This document shows positions 1-7,307 of a stretch of 10,154 bases of DNA, one piece after another; position 1 is the first letter of the stretch; every line of letters begins with the position of its first letter. The notes beneath the pieces are model-generated. The model was given only the letters and a program-made list of their open reading frames with translations. It did not search any database and had not been told where the DNA came from. Made by a program: the position numbers and the translations under genes. The DNA is from Thermus sp. JCM 17653. Lineage in GTDB: Bacteria; Deinococcota; Deinococci; Deinococcales; Thermaceae. The stretch spans positions 1-10,154 of the forward strand of contig BBBN01000044.1 in NCBI GenBank assembly GCA_001311585.1. Direction: 5' to 3'.

Positions 1-2
1 TG

Positions 3-104
3 GTAGCCCGGGTGAACCTCATCCGCAAGGTAGCTCCGCTGACGCTTGTTCACAACCTCATACGTAGCCGGGTGCTCCTGAGGAGAGCCGGAGTGGAGCT
101 ATGA
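3..104 (+). CDS. C-terminal end of a possible IS transposase (partial)
   Basis: An open plus-strand frame runs in from the left edge and stops at TGA 102-104. About 33 residues are visible. They are rich in Leu, Val and Arg, include LTLVHNLIRSRVLL, and end in GVEL. A hydrophobic, basic helix of the form 'LxxxHNLxR' close to the C-terminus is common in IS transposases, and a lone plus-strand gene abutting a minus-strand operon fits an insertion. I cannot name the family from so short a piece, and no terminal inverted repeat can be confirmed because the other end is outside the window. It could instead be the tail of an ordinary gene. Confidence 0.4.
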   Translation, partial: VARVNLIRKVAPLTLVHNLIRSRVLLRRAGVEL

Positions 105-297
105 GGTAGCACACGAAGGAATGTGTTGACCCTTCGGGCCAAGCATCCCCCTCCCGCACTCAGACCCCTCGCACCCCCGCGTAGAGACGGGCCACCACCT
201 CGAGCCCCAGCCCCAGGGAAGAAGCCCTCCCACCCCAAAATCGTACCCGGGAGGAGGAGGGGTGCGGAATGTAGGCGAGGGAGTGGGTGACGGCCTC
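105..297. other. Gene-poor gap between the transposase-like end and GH4; possible short coding remnant
   Basis: No complete gene is visible here. On the minus strand, one frame from about 240 to the TGA at 160-162 has strongly G/C-biased third positions and reads LGLGLEVVARLYAGVRGV, which looks coding. A neighbouring frame just upstream (YDFGVGGLLP) would join to it if one C were added near 215-222, the same kind of defect seen in the genes of this window. It may be the leftover of a gene downstream of the GH4 gene, cut by the element on the left. A weak hairpin (ggccc/gggtc around 128-140) lacks a T-tract, so no convincing terminator for the operon is seen. Confidence 0.25.
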
Positions 298-1573
298 TCA
301 AGTCCTGACAAAGGGAGGCAGAAGGGGGGCGTGAGCCTGCACCAGGTCGCGAAAGAGAGCCTCCACGCCTCTCAAATCCAGCACCGCGGCGGTAAGGGGG
401 TCCAGGGCAAGCCCTTGGAGGAGAAGCTCTGGACTTTTTTGCAGAAGCCCCTCCACCCAAAGGGCGTGCACCTCCTGGGCATGTCGGGACAGGGACGCGG
501 GACCTAGAGGCAGGGAACCCCCAAGGGGAGTGAGTTTTCCCCGGCTTACCCGCACGGGTACCTCCACCACGAAGTCCAGGAGCTCAGGCACAAGCCCCCG
601 GTTGGCCAGGGTGGCGTAGATCTCTTTTTCCTCCCCCAGGTAGTAGGCCTCCAAGAGTTGGCTGGCGTATTCCCCGCTTCGCTCCAAGGCCCCTTCCCCT
701 CGGAGCCAAGCCTCCACCTGAGCCTCGGCCTGCCGCACAAAGCGAGGGTGGTTCTTGGCGTAGAACCCGCTCTCCCTCCATAGCCCGGCCGGGCGTAGCG
801 GGCCAAAAGGGCAGGGGATTTTCGGAAGTAGGGCAGGTACTCCGAAAGGTGGCCGCTGGACTCCGTGGGGAAAAGCCCGAAAACCCGGAGCACCTCAAAA
901 CGAACAGGGTCCAGCTCCCAAGTCGCCGGGTCCTGGGCGAGGGTGCGGAGGCGGGGGTAGAGGTCCACTTCCCCACGGGAAAGCCGGAGGAAGAAGGAGA
1001 GGTGGTTCACCCCGAGGGCGAGGTAGGTAAGCTCCCCCTCGAGGAGCCCCAGATAGCGGGCCAGGGTCTTGGCGGTCTCGGCCACGGAATGGCAGAGGCC
1101 GAGGGCAGGAAGCCCCTTCCTGAGGAGGTAGGCGGTCACCGCGCTCAGAGGGTTCATGTAGTTGAGGACCAGCTCCCCCGCAAAGCTCTCCGCCACAGCG
1201 TCCATGAGGGCGTGGAGGCGGAGAAACTTCATCAGGCCGCCTGGGCCCAGGGTGTCGCCGATGCTCTGGTCCACCCCGTAGCGGAGGGGGATCTCGTAAT
1301 CGTTGCGGATGGCTTCCTCGCCCCCACATCCGCCACCAAAACGACCACCTCTGCCCCTTCCAGGGCCTCCCTAAGCCCTAAGACCTCGAGGGCAAACCCC
1401 TTTTGGGGAAAGCGCTCGAGGAGGTAGCGACCAAGCCGTAGCGTAACCTCCAGACGCCTGGGGTTGGGGTCTACCAAGCGCACCGTGACGCCCTCCAAGG
1501 GCGACAGTAAGAGGTCCACCAAGAGGGTTCGCGCAAAGACTGCGCTCCCAGCTCCCACCAGGGCCAGCCTCAC
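298..1573 (-). CDS. GH4 family alpha-galactosidase-type glycosidase (MelA-like), two frameshifts
   Basis: Glycoside hydrolase family 4 enzymes cleave glycosides by an NAD+- and Mn2+-dependent redox-elimination mechanism in the cytoplasm. Repaired length is about 425 aa, normal for the family. Visible signatures are the Rossmann NAD motif GAGSAVF (residues 7-13), GDTLGPGG (106-113), NYMNP (138-142), the metal-site motif CHSV (161-164) and GVNH (188-191). The subgroup with CHSV contains the known alpha-galactosidases such as E. coli MelA, and the alignment by eye to MelA is good to the C-terminus (YASQLLEAYY, NRGLVPELLDFVVEVPV). The GTG start at 1573 is fixed by an in-frame TAA 15 bases upstream and a GGGGGAGGT ribosome site. 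As printed the frame breaks twice: at the C5 run 1321-1325 (one more base gives VADVGGEEAIRN) and at 783-787 (one more gives ARPGLWRESGF). Family call is firm; the exact sugar is inferred. Confidence 0.88.
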
Positions 1574-1659
1574 TCCCTTACCTCCCCCTTACCTCGCTTG
1601 CCTGGCCCCGAAAGGCCCCCGGGGCCCCATTTCGGCCTGGACCATCCTGGGGCGGTCAT
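1570..1659 (-). CDS. Possible 29-codon ORF bridging oxidoreductase and GH4 genes
   Basis: Between the oxidoreductase stop and the GH4 start, a third frame opens with an ATG overlapping the upstream stop (ATGA at 1659-1656) and closes with a TGA overlapping the GH4 start (GTGA at 1573-1570). The peptide would be 29 residues, basic and Gly/Pro-rich, beginning MTAPGWSRPKWG. It has no recognisable domain and no good Shine-Dalgarno site of its own. It could be a coupling leader that carries ribosomes to the GH4 start, or simply a chance open frame in GC-rich spacer. I favour chance but record the exact double overlap. Confidence 0.2.
   Translation of the reverse strand: MTAPGWSRPKWGPGGLSGPGKRGKGEVRE
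1608..1635. repeat. Intercistronic inverted repeat (hairpin) before GH4
   Basis: The arms ccgaaa (1608-1613) and tttcgg (1630-1635) flank an inner ggcc/ggcc pairing within the G/C run 1614-1626. In minus-strand RNA this folds into a GC-rich hairpin between the oxidoreductase stop and the GH4 ribosome site. No T-run follows, so it is unlikely to be an intrinsic terminator. A role in mRNA stability or in tuning GH4 expression is possible, and chance pairing in GC-rich DNA cannot be excluded. Confidence 0.3.
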
Positions 1660-2889
1660 GCCTCCACTACCCGAGCCTCCTTGCGGGCCCGCTCGGCCAA
1701 GAAGGTCAGCCGATGGGCCTCCACCGCCTCGGCGAAGGGCTCCAGAAGGGAGGGGTCTTCCCGCTCCACCGCCTCCACAAAAGCCTCCACAAGCCCCATA
1801 TCCCCCCGGCGTGCCCCGTGCGCACCGAGGCCTCCAGCTCCGTAGCCAAGTCCCAAACCGACTCTCCCCGCAGGAAGTGAAAAACCCGGATGCGCCGCCC
1901 ATCCCCCAAAAGCTCCCCCTCGCTGCCGAAAAGCCGCGTTTCCCGGAAGCGCATCCCGCTTAGGCCTCCACGTGAAGGCTCGCCGTACGCCCGTCCTTGT
2001 ACTCCAGGGCCACCACTTGGTGGTCGGCCACGTCGTTTCGCCCCAGGTACACGCACTCCCCGTAAGGGCCTTCCTCCAGGGCCCGCACCAGGTTCTCCCA
2101 GGTGACGGGAAAAGCCACCACGTCCAAAGGCCACCCACGTTCTCCCCGTCGGTAGGCCTCCAGGTAAATCCGCCTCGCGGAAAAGGGGCAACGGCGTTCC
2201 ACCTCCTCCGGGCATCGGAGACACCGGTCCCCGGCCCCCTTGGGCCGCCTCTCCGGGCGGAAGTGGTGTAGGCCGCCAAAGGAGGCCACCCGCCCCACTT
2301 CCCCGGGGACGAGGAAAAGGAGCCAGTCCAGGTCGTGCACGCTCTTGGCCAGAAGGAAGGGGCTGGACTCCCCCTCCCTCCGCCAGTTGCCCCGTACGAA
2401 GGAGTGGGCGTAGTGCCAGTGGCCCACGGGCTCCAGGTGCTGCGCCGAGACCACTTCTCCGATAACCCCCTCCCCCAAAAGCGCCTTGAGTCTTCGGGCG
2501 TAGGGTGTGTAGCGCAGGACGTGGGCCACCGCCACCATCCGCCCCGTGCGCCTCTGCGCCTCCGCCACCCGCTCCACCTCCTCCCAGGTGGGGGCGATGG
2601 GCTTTTCCAGAAGAAGGTGGTACCCCTTCTCCATAAGGGCCACCGCCGCCTCCGCGTGGAGGCGATCGGGAAGGGCCACGATGGCCCCCTCCCCTAGCCT
2701 TGGCCGGTCCAGAAGAGCGCGCCAGTCCTCCCAGGCCTCTTCCACGCCGAACTCCCGTTGGAAAGCCTCCCGGTAAGCTTGCCGGGGCTCCGCCACCGCC
2801 ACCACCTTGGCCCGGTGGGGGTGGTGGCGGGCGTAAGCGGCCAAGGCGAAGCCCCGGCTTCCGGCGCCCACCACCACCAGCCTTACCAT
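1656..2889 (-). CDS. Gfo/Idh/MocA family NAD(P)-dependent oxidoreductase, two frameshifts
   Basis: Proteins of this family oxidise or reduce sugars and cyclitols with NAD(P); a few members are NAD-dependent glycosidases (GH109). Repaired length is about 411 aa. The N-terminal Rossmann domain shows VVGAGSRG (residues 6-13) and the hallmark EKP (95-97, Lys96 presumed catalytic). HDLDW (185-189) supplies the usual active-site His/Asp. A cysteine cluster, CLRC (223-226) then Cys234 in RRCPFSA, suggests a metal site seen in one subfamily. The ATG at 2889 overlaps the end of the binding-protein gene by seven bases, implying coupling. The frame breaks at 1963-1966 (one more base gives LHVEGLSGMRFRE) and in the C6 run 1802-1807 (one more gives TGHAGGDMGLVEAF), after which it continues to TGA 1656-1658. 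Its substrate is unknown; operon context suggests a sugar taken up by the neighbouring transporter. Confidence 0.85.
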
Positions 2890-4124
2890 AGGGGCCTGCT
2901 GTTCCTGAGAAGGGCGTTCATGTCGTTGCGCGCCTTCTCTATGGCCTTATCCAGGGGAAGGTTACCGGTCCAAGCCAGGTTCATGGCGCTGGCCAGGGCA
3001 TCCAAGACCTCCGGCAGGTTGCTCAGGTTCCTAACGTCCGCATGGCGAACCACCATGTCGGGAAGCTGGCGGAAGACCACCTCCGCGTTTCTCCCGGGCA
3101 GGGCCTGGAGGTAAACGCTCCGGTAGCGCTCGGCCTGGGTGGGCAGAAGGCCTGCCCCGGCCAGGATGCGGTTGGCCTGGGCACTGGTGGTGTACCACTC
3201 CGCCAGCCTGTAGGCTCCCTCCTTGTTGCGGCTTGCCGCCGGGACCACAAGGGCGTGCACGCTATAGACCCCCTTGGGCTTTAGGCCGGGCCGCATGACA
3301 GGCAAGGGAGCAAAGGCCCAATCCAGGCCTGGAGTCCCTTTCCAGACCTCCGTCATCCAGGAGCCCAGCACGTAAATGCCCATCTGCCCTGCCTGGAAAA
3401 GCTGGTAACCCTGGAGGGTGCTTTCCTGGGGACCGGGGGACACCTTGTCCACGTAGATGAGGTCCAAAAGCTTTTGGGCCGTTTCGCGGAAGACCTGGTC
3501 CAGGTTGGCCTCGTAGCGGTCCCCCACCTTGCGGATAAGGCCCGCGCCGCCGTTGGAGTAGTAGAAGGCCATGCCGTACTCGCTGTCCACCTGCAGGTCC
3601 ATAGCGTTTATGCCCCACACCTTCTTCCCGTCGGGCCGGGTAAAGGTAAGGCGCTTGGCGGCCTCCCGCATTTCCTCAAAGGTCCACCCGTCCTTGGGAA
3701 GGGGGACACCCCGCTCCTGGAAGAGCTTGCGGTTTACGTACACGGTGACCACCTGAGGCCCCAAGGGAACCCCCAAAACCTCTCCCCTAACGGTGTAGAG
3801 GGAAAGCGCCCCCTGGGGCAGCGCCGATTTGGCCTCGGAGGAAAGGGGAATGGGAGCCAAGGCCCGCTGGGAAGCGTAGAAGGGGAAGTTGTCCAGGTTC
3901 ATCCACATCACGTCAAAGGTGGTTCCTCCGGCCACCATGGCCGAGGCCTTTTGCCAGTAGGTACCCCAGGGGACCAGGTTGTAGGCTACCGGGACGCCCG
4001 TGGCCTCGGTGAAGGCCTTGAGAAGCCGTTCGTCCACCTTTTGCCGCGTGCCGTCCCAGGTGGCGTACTGCACCTGAGCCAAGGCCGAAACCAACATCAC
4101 CAAAAGCCCTACCATCCTTCGCAT
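2883..4124 (-). CDS. ABC transporter substrate-binding protein, family 1 (sugar type)
   Basis: This intact 413-residue protein would capture a sugar or oligosaccharide outside the cytoplasmic membrane and deliver it to the permease pair encoded upstream. It starts MRRMVGLLVMLVSALAQ, a short Sec signal with a likely signal peptidase I cut after SALA and no lipobox cysteine. The mature part shows the family 1 pattern: YATWDGTRQ at the N-terminus, ATGVPV, VPWGTYWQKASAMVAGG, then FDVMWMN, and later VLGSWMTEVW. The ATG at 4124 is chosen because AGGAGGAGGTGCGCT precedes it; an in-frame start further upstream at 4166 would place coding sequence inside the neighbouring gene and spoil the signal peptide. 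It lies 13 bases after the GH114-like gene. The family is clear; the ligand is inferred only from the operon. Confidence 0.9.
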   Translation of the reverse strand: MRRMVGLLVMLVSALAQVQYATWDGTRQKVDERLLKAFTEATGVPVAYNLVPWGTYWQKASAMVAGGTTFDVMWMNLDNFPFYASQRALAPIPLSSEAKSALPQGALSLYTVRGEVLGVPLGPQVVTVYVNRKLFQERGVPLPKDGWTFEEMREAAKRLTFTRPDGKKVWGINAMDLQVDSEYGMAFYYSNGGAGLIRKVGDRYEANLDQVFRETAQKLLDLIYVDKVSPGPQESTLQGYQLFQAGQMGIYVLGSWMTEVWKGTPGLDWAFAPLPVMRPGLKPKGVYSVHALVVPAASRNKEGAYRLAEWYTTSAQANRILAGAGLLPTQAERYRSVYLQALPGRNAEVVFRQLPDMVVRHADVRNLSNLPEVLDALASAMNLAWTGNLPLDKAIEKARNDMNALLRNSRPLW

Positions 4125-4137
4125 AGCGCACCTCCTC

Positions 4138-5549
4138 CTAGGGGTTGTGCAAGAAAACCCGGTCAAGCCGGATCACCGAAACGTAGGGGACGAAGCCAAA
4201 CTCCCGGGCCCGGACGTAGTCGCGTACCACCAGGTCCTCCTGCTCCGGCAAGGCGTAGTCCATGGCCAGGACCACGAGGCCCCTCTTGGCGAAGGGGAGG
4301 ACCGGAGAAGGGTCGCTTTCCACGGCCACGTATCGGCCCGTCTTGAAGTCATACATGCTGGAAAAGTTCTCGTACATCACCGCGTCCACCGCCGAAGCGG
4401 TCTCGGGCAGAAGCCGGAAGCCCCGGTTCTGCACCAGGATAGCCGTGGGGAACGCCTCACGAAGCCTCTTCACCAGGGCCACAAGCCCCTGCCCCACCTC
4501 GGGGAAAAGGTCCGCGGTGTCCAGGGTGTCTAGGAAAAGCCCGTCAAACCCTATCCCCAGGTACTCCCGGGCCCTGCCCAGCACCCACTCCTGCCAACCA
4601 GGTTGCCGTGCATCGATGAAGTAGCTCCCCCAGTTGGGGTTCTGTCCCAGCACCCACTCCTTGGGCACCTGTTGCCCCGGCTCAGCCTCCCCCACAGAGA
4701 GGTAGGCCAGGACCTTGACGCCCGCCTCCTTCAGGGTCTTGAGGGCTTCCTGGGGCAAGATGGGCTGGACGATGGCCAGGTCGAAGTTCACCAGCTTCTC
4801 CGCCTCTTTTTGGTCCACCCCGTAGTAAACGGCATAGGTGGCGATGTCCTTTAGCCGGCTTTCCAAGGGAGACTCCTGGCCCAAAAGATGGGCGATTCGG
4901 GCCGCCCAGGAAGCGGGGTCTTCCGGGCTCTCCACGAATACGAGGTACCCGAAGTTGGTGGGAGAGTGGTAATCACCCCCCATAGGCCACAGGGGATACT
5001 CGGAGGCGGCCTGATGCTCTCGGCCCACCTTCAGGCCCCAGACCGTGCCCACAGAGGGCGGAGAAACCTTCAGGGAGGAGAAGGGAATGGCCCACTCCAG
5101 CACCCAACGGTCGGGCTCCACTCGGGCATGGGTGCGGTACGCGGTGGTGAAGGTGTAGGCCCGGAAGCGGGTACCTTGGGGTTGGCCGCCAGGTGAAGGT
5201 ACTCCGCCCCCTTCAGGTTGGGCTTCAGGAAGACCTCCATGGTGTCGTCCGTCCACCACTCACCGTGGTCTTCGGGGTGGTTGGCCCGGACCGTGTCGGC
5301 CCTCTGCTGGAACACCCCCAGGAGGTAAAGGTTTTCCCCGTCCCAGGCCACGCTAAAGTAGCCCTTGCTCCCCACGGGCTTAGCGGGGAAGGTGTTGGAA
5401 AGCACCACCTCGTACCGGGGCAGGCCCTCCCACTGGGCCAGGTCCCCCCCGATCTGGATGGTGCGCCTGGCCGCCTGGGCCACGTGGGCGGGGTCCACCT
5501 GGGCCACCGCCATGCCCACCAAAAGCCATGCGCCAATCCATCTCTTCAC
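4138..5549 (-). CDS. Secreted CBM9-like + GH114/TM1410-like endo-alpha-galactosaminidase-type enzyme, one frameshift
   Basis: Repaired length is 470 aa. A Sec signal (about residues 1-17, ending AVAQ) is followed by a CBM9-like beta-sandwich (about 31-205) with the typical WWTDDTMEVFL (98-108), FSVAWDGENLYL and EWAIPFSSL elements. A TIM barrel of the GH114/TM1410 type follows (about 235-465): YYGVDQ, AYLSVGEAE (282-290), GFDGLFLDTLD (334-344) and VMYENFS (391-397), with Asp341 and Glu394 as likely catalytic pair. GH114 enzymes cut alpha-1,4-galactosamine polymers; many TM1410 relatives are untested, so the substrate is inferred. The GTG start at 5549 follows AGGAGGTGGAGC. The frame breaks at 5174-5175 inside the CBM; adding one base gives AANPKGTRFRAYTF. 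It sits between the permease and binding-protein genes, which suggests that it feeds this transporter. Confidence 0.8.
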
Positions 5550-5559
5550 GCTCCACCTC

Positions 5560-6387
5560 CTATCCCTTAAACCCCGAAAAGAGTTCGGGGTTTTGCAGGC
5601 TCCTCTGAAGGAGAAGGTAAATCAGTACCGGGGGAAGGGCCAAAAGGGTAGTGCCCGCCATCAGGAGGGGGATGTGGACGGCGTAGTGGTTCTGCACCGA
5701 AAGGAGGGCCACGGGAAGGACCAGGCGCTCGGGAGAGGAGAGGACCACGCTAGGCCAGATGAAAGCCTGCCAGTGGGCGAGGAAAACCAGGACCCAGAGC
5801 ACCGCCAAGGCTCCCCGGGAAAGGGGAAGCACCACCCGCACCAAGGCGGTGAAAAAGGTGCCGCCGTCCACCAGGACGCTCTCCTCGAGGCTCCTGGGAA
5901 AACTCCGCAGGTACTGGGTGAGAACATAGACCGCGTAGCCGCTGGTGAGGCTAGGCAGGAGGTAGCCCAGGAAGCTGTCCACGAGGCCCATGCCCCGCAC
6001 CAGCAAGAAGGTGGGGATGAGGGTGATCTGCCAGGGAAGGAGCATGGAGAGCACGTGGGCCTGAAAGAGAAACTCCCTCCCCGGGAAGGAAAGCCTGGCG
6101 AAGGCGTAAGCCGCCAGAGCCCCCAGGACGAGGTTGGCCGTGGCCAAAAGGGCCGAGGTCCAGAGGCTGTTCCAAAGGGCCCGGCCCACGGGCACCGCCG
6201 AGAAGAGGTTGCGGTAGTTCTCCAGGGTCCAGGCCTCGGGCCAAAGAACGGGGGGCCAGCGGTAGGCCTCCTCCGGGGTTTTGAAGCCCGTGAGGACCAT
6301 CCAGAGGAAGGGGTAGAGGACGAAGAGGCTCAAGGCCCCCAGGAGGAGGACCAGGAGGAGGTGGAACAGGCGCTCACGCCTCCGCAT
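5560..6387 (-). CDS. ABC sugar transporter permease 2 (MalG/UgpE type, CUT1)
   Basis: An intact 275-residue membrane protein that would form half of the translocation channel. It begins MRRRERLFHLLL, with a first membrane helix running into LYPFLWMVLTGFKTPEEA, a hallmark of MalG-type permeases. WTLENYRNLF, NSLWTSALLATANLVLGALAAYAFARL and LLPWQITLIP follow, and the C-terminus has the usual LLLQRSLQNPELFSGFKG. The cytoplasmic EAA loop reads SLEESVLVDGGTFFTALVRVVLPL: the DG and LPL core is kept but the usual EAA is changed. The ATG at 6387 is preceded by AGGAGGTTCGCCG and overlaps the end of permease 1 by 14 bases, implying translational coupling. The TAG at 5560-5562 is 10 bases before the next start. 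Confidence 0.93.
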   Translation of the reverse strand: MRRRERLFHLLLVLLLGALSLFVLYPFLWMVLTGFKTPEEAYRWPPVLWPEAWTLENYRNLFSAVPVGRALWNSLWTSALLATANLVLGALAAYAFARLSFPGREFLFQAHVLSMLLPWQITLIPTFLLVRGMGLVDSFLGYLLPSLTSGYAVYVLTQYLRSFPRSLEESVLVDGGTFFTALVRVVLPLSRGALAVLWVLVFLAHWQAFIWPSVVLSSPERLVLPVALLSVQNHYAVHIPLLMAGTTLLALPPVLIYLLLQRSLQNPELFSGFKG

Positions 6388-7198
6388 CGGCGAACCTCCT
6401 CTCCAGCCGCCTCTGGAGCCAAACCAAGAGGAAGAGGCCTAGGGCCAAGACCCAGGCCAAGGCGGTGGCGTAGCCATGCGGAAGTAACGGAAGGCGGTGG
6501 TGTAGACGTAGTAGGCCACGGTGGTAGAGGCATCCCCCGGCCCGCCCCGGGTCATGAAGAGGACCGCCTCAAAGAGCTGCACGCTGGCGATGGTGGAAAG
6601 GACGGCCACCAGGGCCACGATGGGCAGAACCCCGGGAAGGGTAATGTGGCGGAAGCTGGCCCAAGGCCCGGCGCCGTCCACGGCAGCGGCCTCGTAGAGC
6701 TCCCGGGGAAGGCGGGAAAGGGCCGCCAGGTAGAGAAGGACGGCGCTGCCCATCCCCTGCCAGGTGCTGAAGACCGCCAGGGTGGGCAGAACGGTTTCGG
6801 GACGGCTCAAGGGGTTGAAGGGGAAAAGGCCCACCAGGGCCTGGAACAGGAGAGCTGTGGCCACCACCCGGTTACCAGGGGAAGGTAGAAGACCACGCGG
6901 AAGAACTGGGCCCAGAGGCCCTTCAGGTTGTGGAGGGCCAGGGCCAGGAGAAGGGGAAGGACCACCCCCAGGGGCACGGCCAGGGACGCGTAGAGGAGGG
7001 TGTGGCGGAGGTAGCGGTGGAAGCGCCCGTCCTGGAGGAGGGCCTGGTAGTTCTCCAGGCCCACCCACTCCGGGGCCGAAAGGCCCGTCCAAGAAGTGAG
7101 GGAGAGGAAGAAGCTGGCCCCCACGGGCACCAGGCGAAGACGGCCACCACCAGGGTGGAAGGAAGGGCGAGGATCGCTCCCGTAAGGCCTCTGGCCAT
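6374..7198 (-). CDS. ABC sugar transporter permease 1 (MalF/UgpA type, CUT1), three frameshifts
   Basis: First gene of the operon and partner of permease 2. Repaired length is about 275 aa. Reading across the breaks gives MARGLTGAILALPSTLVVAV, then FALVPVGASFFLSLTSWTG, WVGLENYQALLQD, a membrane segment, VVFYLPLVTGVVATALLFQ, a canonical EAA loop (ELYEAAAVDGAGPW, HITLPG) and MGYATALAWVLALGLFLLVW near the C-terminus. Each break is mended by one base: at 7133-7134, in CCC 6867-6869 and at 6474-6475. The ATG at 7198 is bounded by an in-frame TAG 12 bases upstream and has no Shine-Dalgarno site, consistent with leaderless translation from the -10 box beside it. The stop is TGA 6374-6376. Family assignment is firm; whether the gene is really broken depends on the base calls. 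Confidence 0.86.
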
Positions 7199-7204
7199 GG
7201 CCCC

Positions 7205-7210
7205 ATGCTA
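7205..7210 (-). promoter_or_regulatory. Candidate leaderless -10 box of the sugar operon
   Basis: On the minus strand the sequence is TAGCAT, six bases, then the ATG of permease 1 at 7198. This is the arrangement of leaderless promoters in Deinococcota, where TAnnnT lies just upstream of a start codon that is also the transcript start. No good -35 is seen at 17 bases; TTGGGG sits too far up at a 20-base spacing. A GC-rich hairpin (gggggtgcacccc) lies between and could be regulatory. It falls after the terminator of the upstream gene, so some promoter is needed here. Confidence 0.4.
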
Positions 7211-7253
7211 GCGGAAAAACCGGGGTGCACCCCCAAGAAACGCACGCAAAGGG

Positions 7254-7295
7254 GGAAAAAAAGCGCAAAAAGCAGCCCCCCGGAGGGGGCCGCTT
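7254..7295 (-). terminator. Intrinsic terminator after the secreted protein gene
   Basis: On the minus strand a hairpin with arms GCCCCC (7275-7280) and GGGGGC (7285-7290), loop of four, extends past one mismatch to 7270/7295. It is followed by a T5 tract, a short GCGC and a T8 tract (7268 down to 7254). It lies 13 bases beyond the stop of the 7838-7308 gene and separates it from the sugar operon. Confidence 0.8.
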
Positions 7296-7307
7296 GGAGG
7301 CGGAGTC

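Noticed and set aside
120..147. TTGACC at 124-129 as a plus-strand -35 box
   Set aside because: No TAnnnT lies 16-18 bases downstream and no plus-strand gene follows.
849..1427. A 192-codon plus-strand open frame
   Set aside because: It is antisense to the GH4 gene, whose minus-strand frame carries diagnostic motifs.
3474..4346. A 290-codon plus-strand open frame
   Set aside because: It is antisense to the binding-protein gene and crosses the gap into the GH114 gene. It is low-complexity with no ribosome site, a shadow of real coding.
5365..6888. A 507-codon open frame on the plus strand
   Set aside because: It runs antisense to the two permeases and has a low-complexity Gly/Glu/His/Pro-rich product with no domain. 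Long antisense frames are expected in DNA with very G/C-rich third positions, and the minus-strand frames match known families.
6374..7198. Programmed ribosomal frameshifting as an explanation for the broken frames
   Set aside because: There are thirteen events in unrelated genes, with no shared slippery heptamer or downstream structure, and shifts lie at arbitrary positions within domains. Base-call error is much simpler.
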